From NCBI RefSeq assembly GCF_040147005.1, contig NZ_JAMSHO010000001.1, positions 1,054,001 to 1,118,000 on the forward strand: DNA of 64,000 bases, given 5' to 3'. Below, one piece after another: positions 28,981-36,544 of this stretch. The translations under genes and the position numbers were made by a program. Within the stretch, counting starts at the first letter, position 1; each line of letters begins with the position of its first letter. Origin of the DNA: Halomonas sp. H10-9-1 (GTDB lineage Bacteria; Pseudomonadota; Gammaproteobacteria; Pseudomonadales; Halomonadaceae). The notes beneath the pieces were generated by a model. That model saw only the letters and a program-made list of their open reading frames with translations, was not told the DNA's origin and searched no databases.

Positions 28981-30305
28981 GCCTGCGCACGCGACTGTTG
29001 CTGACCCTCGGTGTCACCCTGGTGCTGCTCTGGGGACTGGCCGCCGCCTGGTTGCTGCGCGACCTGGAGGAGCAGTTCGTGGCCACCCTCGACCAGCGTC
29101 TCGCCCAGTCGGCACGCATGGTCGCGGGGTTGATGGCCCAGTTGCCCCAGGAGACGTGGCTCGAGGCCGACCGGCGGGCGCTGTCGATCCCGCCCATCGA
29201 GGGGCTGGCCTGTCAGGTGCACTCGCCGCGCGGCGAGATCATGGCGCAGACCCACACCGACCTGGAGTCGATCCTGGCGGTGGGCGAGGTCGGCGGGCAC
29301 GCCTACCGCGAGGAGGGTGGCGTGACCTGGCGGGTGTTCACCTACGAGCGGGGCGGGCTGACCATCACTACCGCCGACCGCATGGATGAGCGCGATCAGT
29401 TGCTCGGCAACGTCATCAAGGTGGCCACGGTGCCCTTCGTGGTGGCCATGCTGGGCAGCCTGGTAGCGCTGTGGATCGGCGTGGTGCGGGGCCTGTCGCC
29501 CATCGCCCGGCTGCGTGACTCCCTGGCGCGGCGTCATCCGGATGCCCTGGCGCCGGTGGCCACCTATGGGGTGCCCAGTGAGCTGCGCCCGCTGGTGGAG
29601 ACCCTCAACGGCCTGCTGGCACGCGTCCAGCAGGCCATCGTCCGCGAGCAGCGCTTCACCAACGATGCCGCCCATGAGCTGCGCACGCCGCTCACCGCCA
29701 TCAAGACCCACCTGCAGGTGGCCAGCCGGGTGGAGGGCCAGGCCGCGCGTGATGCCGTCGGATACGCGGAGGAGGGCGTCGAGCGCCTGGCGCGGATCCT
29801 CGACCAGTTGCTGATGTTGGCGCGGGTGGAGGGGCGGCTGGCCTTCGAGGACGGCAGCCTGTGCCGCCCCGCCGAGGTGGTGGCCCTGGCGCTGCGCGAC
29901 AGCGGTGCGCCGACCTCGCGCTTCGCGCTGCCCGAGGCGTGGCCCGAGGCGCCACTGGCGCTGCCGCGGGAGCTGGCGGTGACAGCGCTGCGCAACCTGA
30001 TCGACAACGCGCTCCGGCATGGTGGCGAGGGGGCGGGTGTGACCCTCGACGTGGAGTGCCATACCCACAATACCCTGACCTTCCGGGTAATCGACCAGGG
30101 GCCCGGCGTCGATGACGAAGCCCTGGAACAGATGGCCAGGCGTTTCTGGCGTGCCAGCAAGCAGCATGGCAGCGGCCTGGGGCTGGCCATCGTGGTGGCC
30201 ATCGCCGAGCGTTTCGGCGGCGACCTGGAGTTTGTCCGTCCCGCAAGGGGCGGGCTGGAGGCTCGCCTGACCTTCCCAGTTCAGGCCAGTAGCGTTGCCC
30301 CTTGA
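28977..30305 (+). CDS. Sensor histidine kinase (QseC-like)
   Basis: The 442-residue membrane kinase starts with GTG at 28977. It has an N-terminal membrane segment, a periplasmic sensor region (about 35-145), a second membrane segment (about 150-172) and a HAMP-like linker, then the phospho-acceptor motif AAHELRTPLTAIKTHLQ, the N box NLIDNALRHGGEG and the G box GSGLGLAI. The sensor loop contains one cysteine (GLACQVHSPRG), so a sulfur-related signal is possible but unproven. Confidence 0.9.
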   Translation: MSLRTRLLLTLGVTLVLLWGLAAAWLLRDLEEQFVATLDQRLAQSARMVAGLMAQLPQETWLEADRRALSIPPIEGLACQVHSPRGEIMAQTHTDLESILAVGEVGGHAYREEGGVTWRVFTYERGGLTITTADRMDERDQLLGNVIKVATVPFVVAMLGSLVALWIGVVRGLSPIARLRDSLARRHPDALAPVATYGVPSELRPLVETLNGLLARVQQAIVREQRFTNDAAHELRTPLTAIKTHLQVASRVEGQAARDAVGYAEEGVERLARILDQLLMLARVEGRLAFEDGSLCRPAEVVALALRDSGAPTSRFALPEAWPEAPLALPRELAVTALRNLIDNALRHGGEGAGVTLDVECHTHNTLTFRVIDQGPGVDDEALEQMARRFWRASKQHGSGLGLAIVVAIAERFGGDLEFVRPARGGLEARLTFPVQASSVAP

Positions 30306-30349
30306 GGGCCATGACACAAGACAGCGCGATACGAAAGAGGGGAATACCG

Positions 30350-31000
30350 ATGACCAGCAAGAGGATCGCCAGCGGGCTTGGCCTGCTGCTGGGTGCCGGC
30401 CTGGCCGCCGGCCAGGCCGTGGCGCTCGAGGGGAGCGCCGAGCGCGGCGAGGCGGCGGCGGGCACCTGCGTGGCCTGTCACCAGGCCGATGGCAGCGGCA
30501 TGAACGTGCCGGGCGGTCAGTCCTGGCCGCGCCTGGCGGGGCTCGATGCCGACTATCTCGCCAAGCAGCTGCATGACATGCAGGCGGGGCATCGCGAGAG
30601 TCCCATCATGCTGCCCTTCGCCAATATGCTCGATGACCAGCAGATCGCCGACGTGTCGGCCTACTACAGCCAGCTCCCGGCCACCGGGGCGGATGGTGGC
30701 GACGCCGAAGAGGCGGTACTGGCCCGCGGCGAGCAGCTCGCCCTGCGTGGTGACTGGGACGAGTACATCGTCTCCTGCAAGAGCTGTCATGGGCCCGGCA
30801 ACCAGGGCGTGGGCAGCATCTTCCCGGAGATCGCCGGCCAGCACGCCGGCTACATCGAGGATCAGCTGCACGCCTGGCAGGAGGGGCGTCGTGCCAACGA
30901 CCCGCAGAACCTGATGGGGGCGATTGCCAAGCGCATGAGCGACGAGGACATCAGTGCCGTGGCGGCCTGGCTGGCCAGTCAGCCGGCGACCGACGAGTAA
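30350..31000 (+). CDS. Periplasmic dihaem cytochrome c4-like protein (TsdB-like)
   Basis: The 216-residue protein has a signal peptide and two class I haem sites, CVACH (residues 40-44) and CKSCH in the second half, each followed by a distal methionine region, as in cytochrome c4. It is encoded 13 bp before a TsdA-like dehydrogenase; in Pseudomonas stutzeri the electron acceptor TsdB, a dihaem c4-like cytochrome, precedes tsdA in the same way. ATG 30350 is preceded by AGAGGGGA; the upstream extension lacks family similarity. Confidence 0.85.
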   Translation: MTSKRIASGLGLLLGAGLAAGQAVALEGSAERGEAAAGTCVACHQADGSGMNVPGGQSWPRLAGLDADYLAKQLHDMQAGHRESPIMLPFANMLDDQQIADVSAYYSQLPATGADGGDAEEAVLARGEQLALRGDWDEYIVSCKSCHGPGNQGVGSIFPEIAGQHAGYIEDQLHAWQEGRRANDPQNLMGAIAKRMSDEDISAVAAWLASQPATDE

Positions 31001-31013
31001 GGGGGAATAGACC

Positions 31014-32051
31014 ATGATCAATCGCAGGAAGACGCTGGCGCTGGCCGGTGTGACCCTGGCCGCCAGCGCAAGCCTGGCCGCCTGGGCAGAGGCTGACGGC
31101 CATCCCTACGACACGCTGGTGGAAATGGGCTACCCGGCGCCCCAGGAGGGCGAACTGGTCCACGTGCCGCCGACCATGGCGGACCTCGAGGCCGCCGATA
31201 TGAAGCCGGCAACCAAGGCCGTCATTCGCCGCGGCTACGACCTCTTCACCAACACTCAGCAGTTGCGCGGCACGAACGTCTTCAACGACATGAACTGTTC
31301 CAGTTGTCACCTGGGCGAGGGGCGTCAGCCCTTTAGCGCCCCGGTGTGGCCAGCGGCGGTGACCCTGCCGGACTTCCGCGGCAAGAACCAGCACGTCAAC
31401 AACCTGGAGGAGCGCATCGCCGGCTGTTTCGCCTACTCCATGAACGGCACCCCGCCGGCATACGGCAGCGATGACATGCTGGCGCTTTCCGCCTACCACC
31501 AGTGGCTGGCCAAGGGCGCGCCCGTGTACCCGGACCAGCCCATCTACGGGCGCGGCTTCCCGGCGCCGGAGCGTCCCGAGACCCTCAGCTACGCGAACGG
31601 CGAGGCGCTCTACGTGGAGAACTGCGCGGTGTGCCACAGCGGGGATGGTTCGGGCCTCTACCAGAACGGCGAGTACGTCTTCCCCGCCCCCTGGGGCGAC
31701 GGCTCCAACAACTGGGGTGCCGGCATCGTGCGCACCCACACCGCGGCTGGGTTCATCAAGAACAACATGCCGCTGGGCCAGCCCCTCTCGCTCTCCGACC
31801 AGGAAGCCTGGGACATCGCCTACTACATGACCCAGCAGGAGCGGCCGCAGGACCCGCGCTACGCCGGCAGCGTGGATGAGGTGCTGGAGAGGTTCGGCCC
31901 CACCTTCCACAAGCACTCCAGCTACGGCCAGGAGCGTGAGGTCGACGGTCACCGTCTCGCCGATCACGCCAACTGGGGCGAGAAGGGCGAGGAGGTCACG
32001 CCCTGGAACGTCGGTGTGCCGCGCTTCGAGGACCTCGACGCCGCGGAGTGA
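31014..32051 (+). CDS. Dihaem cytochrome c, thiosulfate dehydrogenase (TsdA-like)
   Basis: TsdA oxidises two thiosulfates to tetrathionate in the periplasm. The 345-residue protein has an N-terminal signal peptide, haem sites CSSCH (95-99) and CAVCH (204-208), and Cys138 in LEERIAGCFAYSMNG, matching the cysteine that ligates haem 1 in characterised TsdA. The block MNCSSCHLGEGRQPF is also TsdA-like. It follows a TsdB-like cytochrome and precedes a transcription terminator. A different thiol or sulfur substrate within this family cannot be excluded. Confidence 0.8.
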   Translation: MINRRKTLALAGVTLAASASLAAWAEADGHPYDTLVEMGYPAPQEGELVHVPPTMADLEAADMKPATKAVIRRGYDLFTNTQQLRGTNVFNDMNCSSCHLGEGRQPFSAPVWPAAVTLPDFRGKNQHVNNLEERIAGCFAYSMNGTPPAYGSDDMLALSAYHQWLAKGAPVYPDQPIYGRGFPAPERPETLSYANGEALYVENCAVCHSGDGSGLYQNGEYVFPAPWGDGSNNWGAGIVRTHTAAGFIKNNMPLGQPLSLSDQEAWDIAYYMTQQERPQDPRYAGSVDEVLERFGPTFHKHSSYGQEREVDGHRLADHANWGEKGEEVTPWNVGVPRFEDLDAAE

Positions 32052-32057
32052 TCCGAC

Positions 32058-32085
32058 CCCTGGTGCCGAGCGTTCGGCACCAGGG
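32058..32085 (+). terminator. Perfect 12-bp-stem hairpin after the tsdA-like gene
   Basis: CCCTGGTGCCGA pairs exactly with TCGGCACCAGGG around GCGT, 7 bp after the stop codon. Confidence 0.7.
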
Positions 32086-32096
32086 TGAAAAAGCGC

Positions 32097-32132
32097 ACAG
32101 GCCCCGCCCGGTGGATACCGGGCGGGGCCTGT
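32097..32132 (-). terminator. Perfect 16-bp-stem hairpin with T-run, ends the DsbG-like gene
   Basis: The 16-bp stem (32097-32112 with 32117-32132) closes a GGAT loop. On the minus strand it is followed by GCGCTTTTTC, a proper U-tract, so it is an intrinsic terminator for the minus-strand gene at 32160. Confidence 0.8.
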
Positions 32133-32159
32133 CTCGTCTCGGCGAGCCGCGCCAGAGGG

Positions 32160-32921
32160 TCAGGGCCGGGGGCCGCCCATGGCCTCCTCGAGGCGCTCGG
32201 GGCCGGGGACTCCCTCGATGCGATCGACCCGGTCACCGTCGCGGAAGAGGGTGGTCGGCGTGGCCATGAAGCCCAGCGAATCGAACAGCTGGTTGTTGGC
32301 GTAGACCTGCTCCTCGATCTCGCGTGACTGGGGCCCCGCCGCGACCTCCTCGCCGTCGCCGCTATGGGCGTTAAGGGCGGCGGCAGGATCGTCGGCGCCA
32401 AGCAGGGCGGCGGCCTTGGCTGGGCTGTCCGAGGCCAGCACGCCGATCATGATATGGCGCAACTGCACCTTGCCGGCCTCGATCCAGGGCCGCGCCTCTT
32501 GCCAGAACTGGCGGCAGTAGGGGCAGTTGGGGTCGGTGAAGGTGTAGACGATGCGCTCGGCGTCGGGGGCGCCGTCGGCGATCCAGTGGCTCGCCTCCAG
32601 GTCTTGCCACACCTCGGCGAACTGGGCGGCGCGCACGTGCTTGTCCAGCTCGGGCTCGGAGAGGTTGTTGCCCTCGGCATCGACCAGGGTGCCGACGATG
32701 GCGTGCTCGCCGCCGGGCAGCAGGTAGATGGCCACCTCGCCGGCGGAGTGACTGGCGCCGTAGCCGGTCATGCCGGCCGGTGCCTCGAACTCACCGTGAA
32801 TGGTCAGCCCCTGCTCGACGAGGGCATCCACCGGGGCGGGCCAGTGGTCGTCGGCCAGCACGGGGCCCGTGAAGGCTAGGGTGAGGGCGCCGATGGCGGT
32901 GGTCCTGACGGGGTATCGCAT
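32160..32921 (-). CDS. DsbG/DsbC-like thiol:disulfide interchange protein
   Basis: The 253-residue protein has a signal peptide (ALTLAFTGPVLADD), an N-terminal dimerisation-type domain and a thioredoxin domain with active site FTDPNCPYCRQFW, the CPYC motif and the spacing of DsbG. A cis-proline region MATPTTLF is present. It may isomerise or reduce cysteine residues of the neighbouring periplasmic c-type cytochromes or sulfurtransferases. It lies 52 bp downstream of the TlpA fusion gene on the same strand. Confidence 0.85.
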   Translation of the reverse strand: MRYPVRTTAIGALTLAFTGPVLADDHWPAPVDALVEQGLTIHGEFEAPAGMTGYGASHSAGEVAIYLLPGGEHAIVGTLVDAEGNNLSEPELDKHVRAAQFAEVWQDLEASHWIADGAPDAERIVYTFTDPNCPYCRQFWQEARPWIEAGKVQLRHIMIGVLASDSPAKAAALLGADDPAAALNAHSGDGEEVAAGPQSREIEEQVYANNQLFDSLGFMATPTTLFRDGDRVDRIEGVPGPERLEEAMGGPRP

Positions 32922-32973
32922 GGTGATGTCCTTGTGCGGTCGTCGTGAAGCAGGAAGGGAGTCGCCCCGGGCG

Positions 32974-33795
32974 TTAGTGCAGGCGCTCGAGGCCCTGGCG
33001 CAGGGTAGCGCGGGAGAGCTCGCCGAAGTGAGTGTCCACCAGCCGTCCCTCGGCGTCGTAGAACAGCGTGGTGGGCATCGCCATGGCGCCGGTCACATCG
33101 CCCAGGGCGGTGCGTGCATCGAGCAGCACGTGGTCGAGTTCTAATGACTGCTCATCGAGGAACCGGTTCACCAGTGCCGCGTGCTCGCCCTGGTTGACGA
33201 AGACGAAGGTGATGTCGGTGATCTCGTCCTGGGCCTGCTCGAATACCGGCATCTCACGCCGACACGGCGGGCACCAGGTGGCCCAGAGGTTGACCACCAG
33301 CGGCTTGTCCTCGCGCTCGGCCAGCCCAGGCAGGTCGATGATATCGCCTGCCAGGGTGGTCAGGGGGGTATTGGGGAGCGGGCGTCCCTGCTCCTCGAGC
33401 AGCAGCAGGGGGCCGGCGGTCAGCCCCCAGGCGAGGGCTCCGGCCAGCAGGGCGCCGCCCAGCGGCAGGCGCTGGCGCGGGGTGCGCCACAGGCGCCAGG
33501 CGGCATAGCCCAGGCCGGCGGCGAGGCCACCTATCGGGTCGAAGCCGCCGTCGCGGATGTCCAGCAGCGACAGCGCTCCGGCGTAGCTCCCCCAGTAGCG
33601 CACCACGAACACCAGGCGAGCGCCGATCAGGGCGACCAGCAGCAGCGTGAAGAGGCTATCGGCCGTGGGGGTGCGGTGACGGCGGCCGATCAGCGCCCCG
33701 CTCAGCACGGCGATGACGAAGGCCAGCACGATCAGGAGCTGGCCGATCGAGAAACCCATGGGACCCACGGCGACGCTCTGGTTCAGTGCTTGCAT
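32974..33795 (-). CDS. Lgt-like membrane domain fused to a TlpA thioredoxin domain
   Basis: The 273-residue protein has an N-terminal membrane part (about residues 12-130, four segments) whose ARLVFVVRYWGSYAGALSLLDIRDGGFDPIGGL resembles prolipoprotein diacylglyceryl transferase (Lgt), and a C-terminal TlpA/ResA-like domain (about 140-273) with WATWCPPCRREM and cis-Pro MAMPTTLFY. The TlpA part should face the periplasm and reduce disulfides, for example in cytochrome c maturation. The Lgt-like part is too short for a full enzyme and is probably an anchor or electron relay. Initiation at MQALNQ is assumed; Met13 is an alternative. Confidence 0.85.
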   Translation of the reverse strand: MQALNQSVAVGPMGFSIGQLLIVLAFVIAVLSGALIGRRHRTPTADSLFTLLLVALIGARLVFVVRYWGSYAGALSLLDIRDGGFDPIGGLAAGLGYAAWRLWRTPRQRLPLGGALLAGALAWGLTAGPLLLLEEQGRPLPNTPLTTLAGDIIDLPGLAEREDKPLVVNLWATWCPPCRREMPVFEQAQDEITDITFVFVNQGEHAALVNRFLDEQSLELDHVLLDARTALGDVTGAMAMPTTLFYDAEGRLVDTHFGELSRATLRQGLERLH

Positions 33796-33978
33796 GGGGA
33801 GGGCTCCTTGCCGTTGAATCCGTGGGCGGTCATGCCGCCATGCGCCGAGACTGACACCCGGTGATTAGCGGTGCATTAATCGGCAGCCGGCTGGGACGTT
33901 ATGTCGCAAGCGCAAACAGGCGGCGATCGCTGGCTTATGCTGTGACATCAGACTCCCACGACCGAGAGGATCCACCAC

Positions 33979-34437
33979 ATGCTGCCACCTTGCTCACTCC
34001 CCTGGCGCGCCCCACTGCTCGCCCTTGCCCTGGGCCTTGCCAGCGCCTCCGCGCTGGGCGACACATTGAGCGTCGAGGGCGCCCATGTGCGCGCCGTGCC
34101 GCCGGTCTCCACCACCACGGCCGCCTTCATGCAGCTTCACAACGCCGGTGATGCCGATCGCGCCCTGGTGGCGGCGAGCACCCCGGCGGCCCGCGTGGCG
34201 GAGCTCCACAACCATGTCGATGTGGACGGGGTGATGCAGATGCGCCAGGTGGAGATGATCCCGGTGCCGGCCGGTGAAAGCGCCACCCTGGCCCCGGGCG
34301 GCTACCACCTGATGCTGATCGACCTCGCCGAGCCGCTGCACGAGGATGGCGAGGTCACGCTCTCGCTGACCTTCGACGACGGCCAGACCCTCGAGGTGGC
34401 CGCCCCGGTGCGTCGCATCGAGACCATGGGTCACTGA
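33979..34437 (+). CDS. Periplasmic copper chaperone PCu(A)C
   Basis: The 152-residue protein has a signal peptide ending near SASALGD and the PCuAC copper motif: His/Met ligands in [19 protein letters not shown] and YHLMLI. PCuAC delivers Cu(I) to the CuA/CuB sites of cytochrome oxidases. It is divergent from the TlpA fusion (183 bp between), a typical oxidase-assembly pairing, and suggests the redox genes here also serve oxidase maturation. Confidence 0.9.
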   Translation: MLPPCSLPWRAPLLALALGLASASALGDTLSVEGAHVRAVPPVSTTTAAFMQLHNAGDADRALVAASTPAARVAELHNHVDVDGVMQMRQVEMIPVPAGESATLAPGGYHLMLIDLAEPLHEDGEVTLSLTFDDGQTLEVAAPVRRIETMGH

Positions 34438-34511
34438 TCGGCACCGCTGGGCGGGCGGGACGCGAGTCGCTACAATGCGTCGAGTCCCGTTTCCCGTTCT
34501 GGAATCCTGCC

Positions 34512-34985
34512 ATGCACTGTCCCTTCTGCGGCACCCATGACACCAAGGTCACCGACTCGCGCCTGGTCGCCGAAGGGGATCAGGTGCGCCGGCGTCGCCA
34601 GTGCGTGGCCTGCGGTGAGCGCTTCACCACCTATGAGACCGCCGAGCTGATCATGCCACGGGTGATCAAGGGCGACGGCTCCCGCGAGGCCTTCAACGAG
34701 GAGAAGCTGCGCGCCGGCATGTTGCGTGCCCTGGAGAAGCGCCCGGTCAGCGCCGAGGCCATCGAGGCCGCGGTGCAGCGCATCCGCCAGACGCTGCGTG
34801 CCCGCGGTGAGCGCGAGATCCACGCCCGTGATATCGGCGAGGCGGTGATGGCCGCGCTGCGTGGCCTCGACCAGGTCGCCTATATCCGCTTCGCTTCTGT
34901 CTACCGCCGCTTCCAGGACATCGACGAGTTCCGCGCCGAGATCGAACGCCTCGCCCAGGATCCCGACCAGACGCCCCCACGCTGA
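34512..34985 (+). CDS. nrdR: Transcriptional repressor NrdR
   Basis: The 157-residue protein begins [17 protein letters not shown], has the four zinc cysteines (CPFC and CVAC), and an ATP-cone domain. NrdR represses ribonucleotide reductase genes when dATP is high. It heads the riboflavin-nusB cluster as in many gammaproteobacteria; ribD starts 13 bp downstream. Confidence 0.97.
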   Translation: MHCPFCGTHDTKVTDSRLVAEGDQVRRRRQCVACGERFTTYETAELIMPRVIKGDGSREAFNEEKLRAGMLRALEKRPVSAEAIEAAVQRIRQTLRARGEREIHARDIGEAVMAALRGLDQVAYIRFASVYRRFQDIDEFRAEIERLAQDPDQTPPR

Positions 34986-34998
34986 CCCGGAGCGCCCC

Positions 34999-36147
34999 AT
35001 GACCCACCCCACGCCCCCGGAAACCTGGATGGCCCGAGCCCTCGAACTGGCCCGGCGCGGCCTCTATACCACGCATCCCAACCCCCGCGTCGGTTGCGTG
35101 CTGGTCAAGGACGGATGCCTGGTGGGGGAGGGTTACCATGCCCGCGCCGGCGAGCCCCATGCCGAGGTGCATGCGCTGAATGCCGCGGGCGAAGCGGCCC
35201 GCGGCGCCACCGCCTACGTGAGCCTGGAGCCTTGCTCCCACCAGGGGCGCACCGGGCCCTGCGCCGTGGCGCTGATCGAGGCCGGCGTGGCTCGGGTGGT
35301 GGTGGCCATGGAGGACCCCAATCCGGCGGTGGCCGGCCGCGGCATCGCGATGTTGCGCGAGGCCGGCATCGAGGTGGAGGTCGGCGTGATGACCCCACAG
35401 GCTCAGGCGCTGAACCCCGGCTTTGTCCTGCGCATGGACCATGGTCGCCCCTTCGTGCGCTTGAAGATGGCCATGAGCCTGGACGGCCGCACCGCCATGT
35501 CGTCCGGCGAGTCGCAGTGGATCACCGGCCCCGAGGCACGGCGCCAGGTGCAGCGCCTGCGTGCCCGCTCCAGCGCCGTACTCACCGGGGTGGAGTCGGT
35601 GATCTTCGATAACTCACGACTCACCGTGCGTGCCGACCAGCTCGGCCTGCCCGACGCCGAGGCCATCGCCGCTCGCCAGCCGCTGCGGGTGATCGTCGAT
35701 AGCCGCCTGCGCCTGCCCGAGGCGGCGGCATGTCTCACCGAGCCGGGACGCACCCTGGTGGTGGCGGTGGAGGGAGTGGAGCCCGAGCGCATCGCACGGC
35801 TCACCCGCGCCGGGGCCGAAGTGCTCACCCTGCCCGCCGGCGATGACGGTCGGGTCGACCTGGATGCCGTGCTTCGCCACCTGGCCGAGGTCGAGCAGGC
35901 CAACGAGGTGCTGCTGGAGACCGGCGCGACCCTGGCCGGCGCCATGCTCGATGCCGGCCTGGTCGATGAGATGCAGCTGTTCGTGGCGCCCACCCTGCTC
36001 GGCGGCGACGCCCGGCCGCTGTTCCAGCTCGCCGGTATCGAGACCATGGCCCACCAGCGCGGCCTGGAGATCCTCGATATCCGCGCCGTCGGTCAGGACT
36101 GGCGCATTACCGCCCGCCCGCGGCGACGTATCAAGGCGCAGGAGTAG
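34999..36147 (+). CDS. ribD: Bifunctional diaminohydroxyphosphoribosylaminopyrimidine deaminase / 5-amino-6-(5-phosphoribosylamino)uracil reductase
   Basis: RibD carries out the second and third steps of riboflavin synthesis. The 382-residue protein has the deaminase zinc motif PHAEVHALNAAGEAARG with EPCSHQGRTGPC, then the reductase domain (about 150-370) with RLKMAMSLDGRTAM. ATG 34999 gives MTHPTPPETWMARALELARRG; an internal ATG at 35029 is also possible. The gene is followed by 397 bp of repeats instead of riboflavin synthase. Confidence 0.95.
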   Translation: MTHPTPPETWMARALELARRGLYTTHPNPRVGCVLVKDGCLVGEGYHARAGEPHAEVHALNAAGEAARGATAYVSLEPCSHQGRTGPCAVALIEAGVARVVVAMEDPNPAVAGRGIAMLREAGIEVEVGVMTPQAQALNPGFVLRMDHGRPFVRLKMAMSLDGRTAMSSGESQWITGPEARRQVQRLRARSSAVLTGVESVIFDNSRLTVRADQLGLPDAEAIAARQPLRVIVDSRLRLPEAAACLTEPGRTLVVAVEGVEPERIARLTRAGAEVLTLPAGDDGRVDLDAVLRHLAEVEQANEVLLETGATLAGAMLDAGLVDEMQLFVAPTLLGGDARPLFQLAGIETMAHQRGLEILDIRAVGQDWRITARPRRRIKAQE

Positions 36148-36205
36148 CGCCCGTCACGGTGCCAATGCAGGGCCATCATCATTAGCTATGTTGCAATAGC
36201 GAAGG

Positions 36206-36310
36206 GCGCCGGGGACAGGCTGGAGAGGGGGTCCGAGGACCTGGGATGGCCGAGGTAGCGTACAGGGACGTATTTACAGCGCCCCCTCGGAAGCCTGTTG
36301 CCGGGGAAGC
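36206..36310 (+). repeat. Dispersed ~105-bp imperfect palindromic repeat, copy 2
   Basis: It begins GCGCCGGGGACAGGC and ends GCCTGTTGCCGGGGAAG, with ends inverted relative to each other, and matches 6211-6313 on the opposite strand with scattered substitutions. It starts 58 bp after ribD. It encodes nothing recognisable. Confidence 0.75.
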
Positions 36311-36342
36311 CTTGAGCGGTGCCGCCTCTGCGATGGTGCTGC

Positions 36343-36450
36343 GCGCCAAGGTGCAGTTTACTGGCGCCCGTTGCCGCGCCAAGATGCAGTTTACTGGCGC
36401 CCGTTGCCGCGCCAAGGTGCAGTTTACTGGCGCCCGTTGCCGCGCCAAGG
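36343..36450 (+). repeat. 33-bp tandem repeat, 3.3 copies
   Basis: Units start at 36343, 36376 and 36409, with a 9-bp partial unit at 36442. They differ by one base (GGTGC versus GATGC). Each unit contains CAGTTTACTGGCGCC. Because 33 is divisible by three, open frames run through it on both strands, coding the 11-residue repeat AKVQFTGARCR on plus, but no gene context supports translation. Confidence 0.9.
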
Positions 36451-36544
36451 TACCCTGACGCCGTTTCGAGGCGAGGCGACGCCTGTGGACGACGTGACTG
36501 TCGCCGCCTGCGGACGCCTGCCGCGTAGAATTTCTGGAGATCTC

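Larger units (their letters stand above)
36148..36544. other. Gene-free repeat-filled gap between ribD and ribB
   Basis: This 397-bp stretch has no convincing gene. It contains the dispersed repeat copy 2 (36206-36310) and a 33-bp tandem repeat (36343-36450), then about 95 bp leading to ribB. No FMN riboswitch features were found. Related clusters often carry the riboflavin synthase gene at this point. Confidence 0.7.

Noticed and set aside
36343..36450. Regular repeats considered as a CRISPR array
   Set aside because: Units are directly adjacent with no unique spacers and there are no cas genes.
36246..36458. Small ORF encoding three copies of AKVQFTGARCR, considered as a repeat protein
   Set aside because: It arises from the 33-bp repeat running through the dispersed repeat; no ribosome binding site and equal openness on the other strand.
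36311..36544. FMN riboswitch ahead of ribB
   Set aside because: The conserved RFN-element blocks and their pairing pattern are not found.
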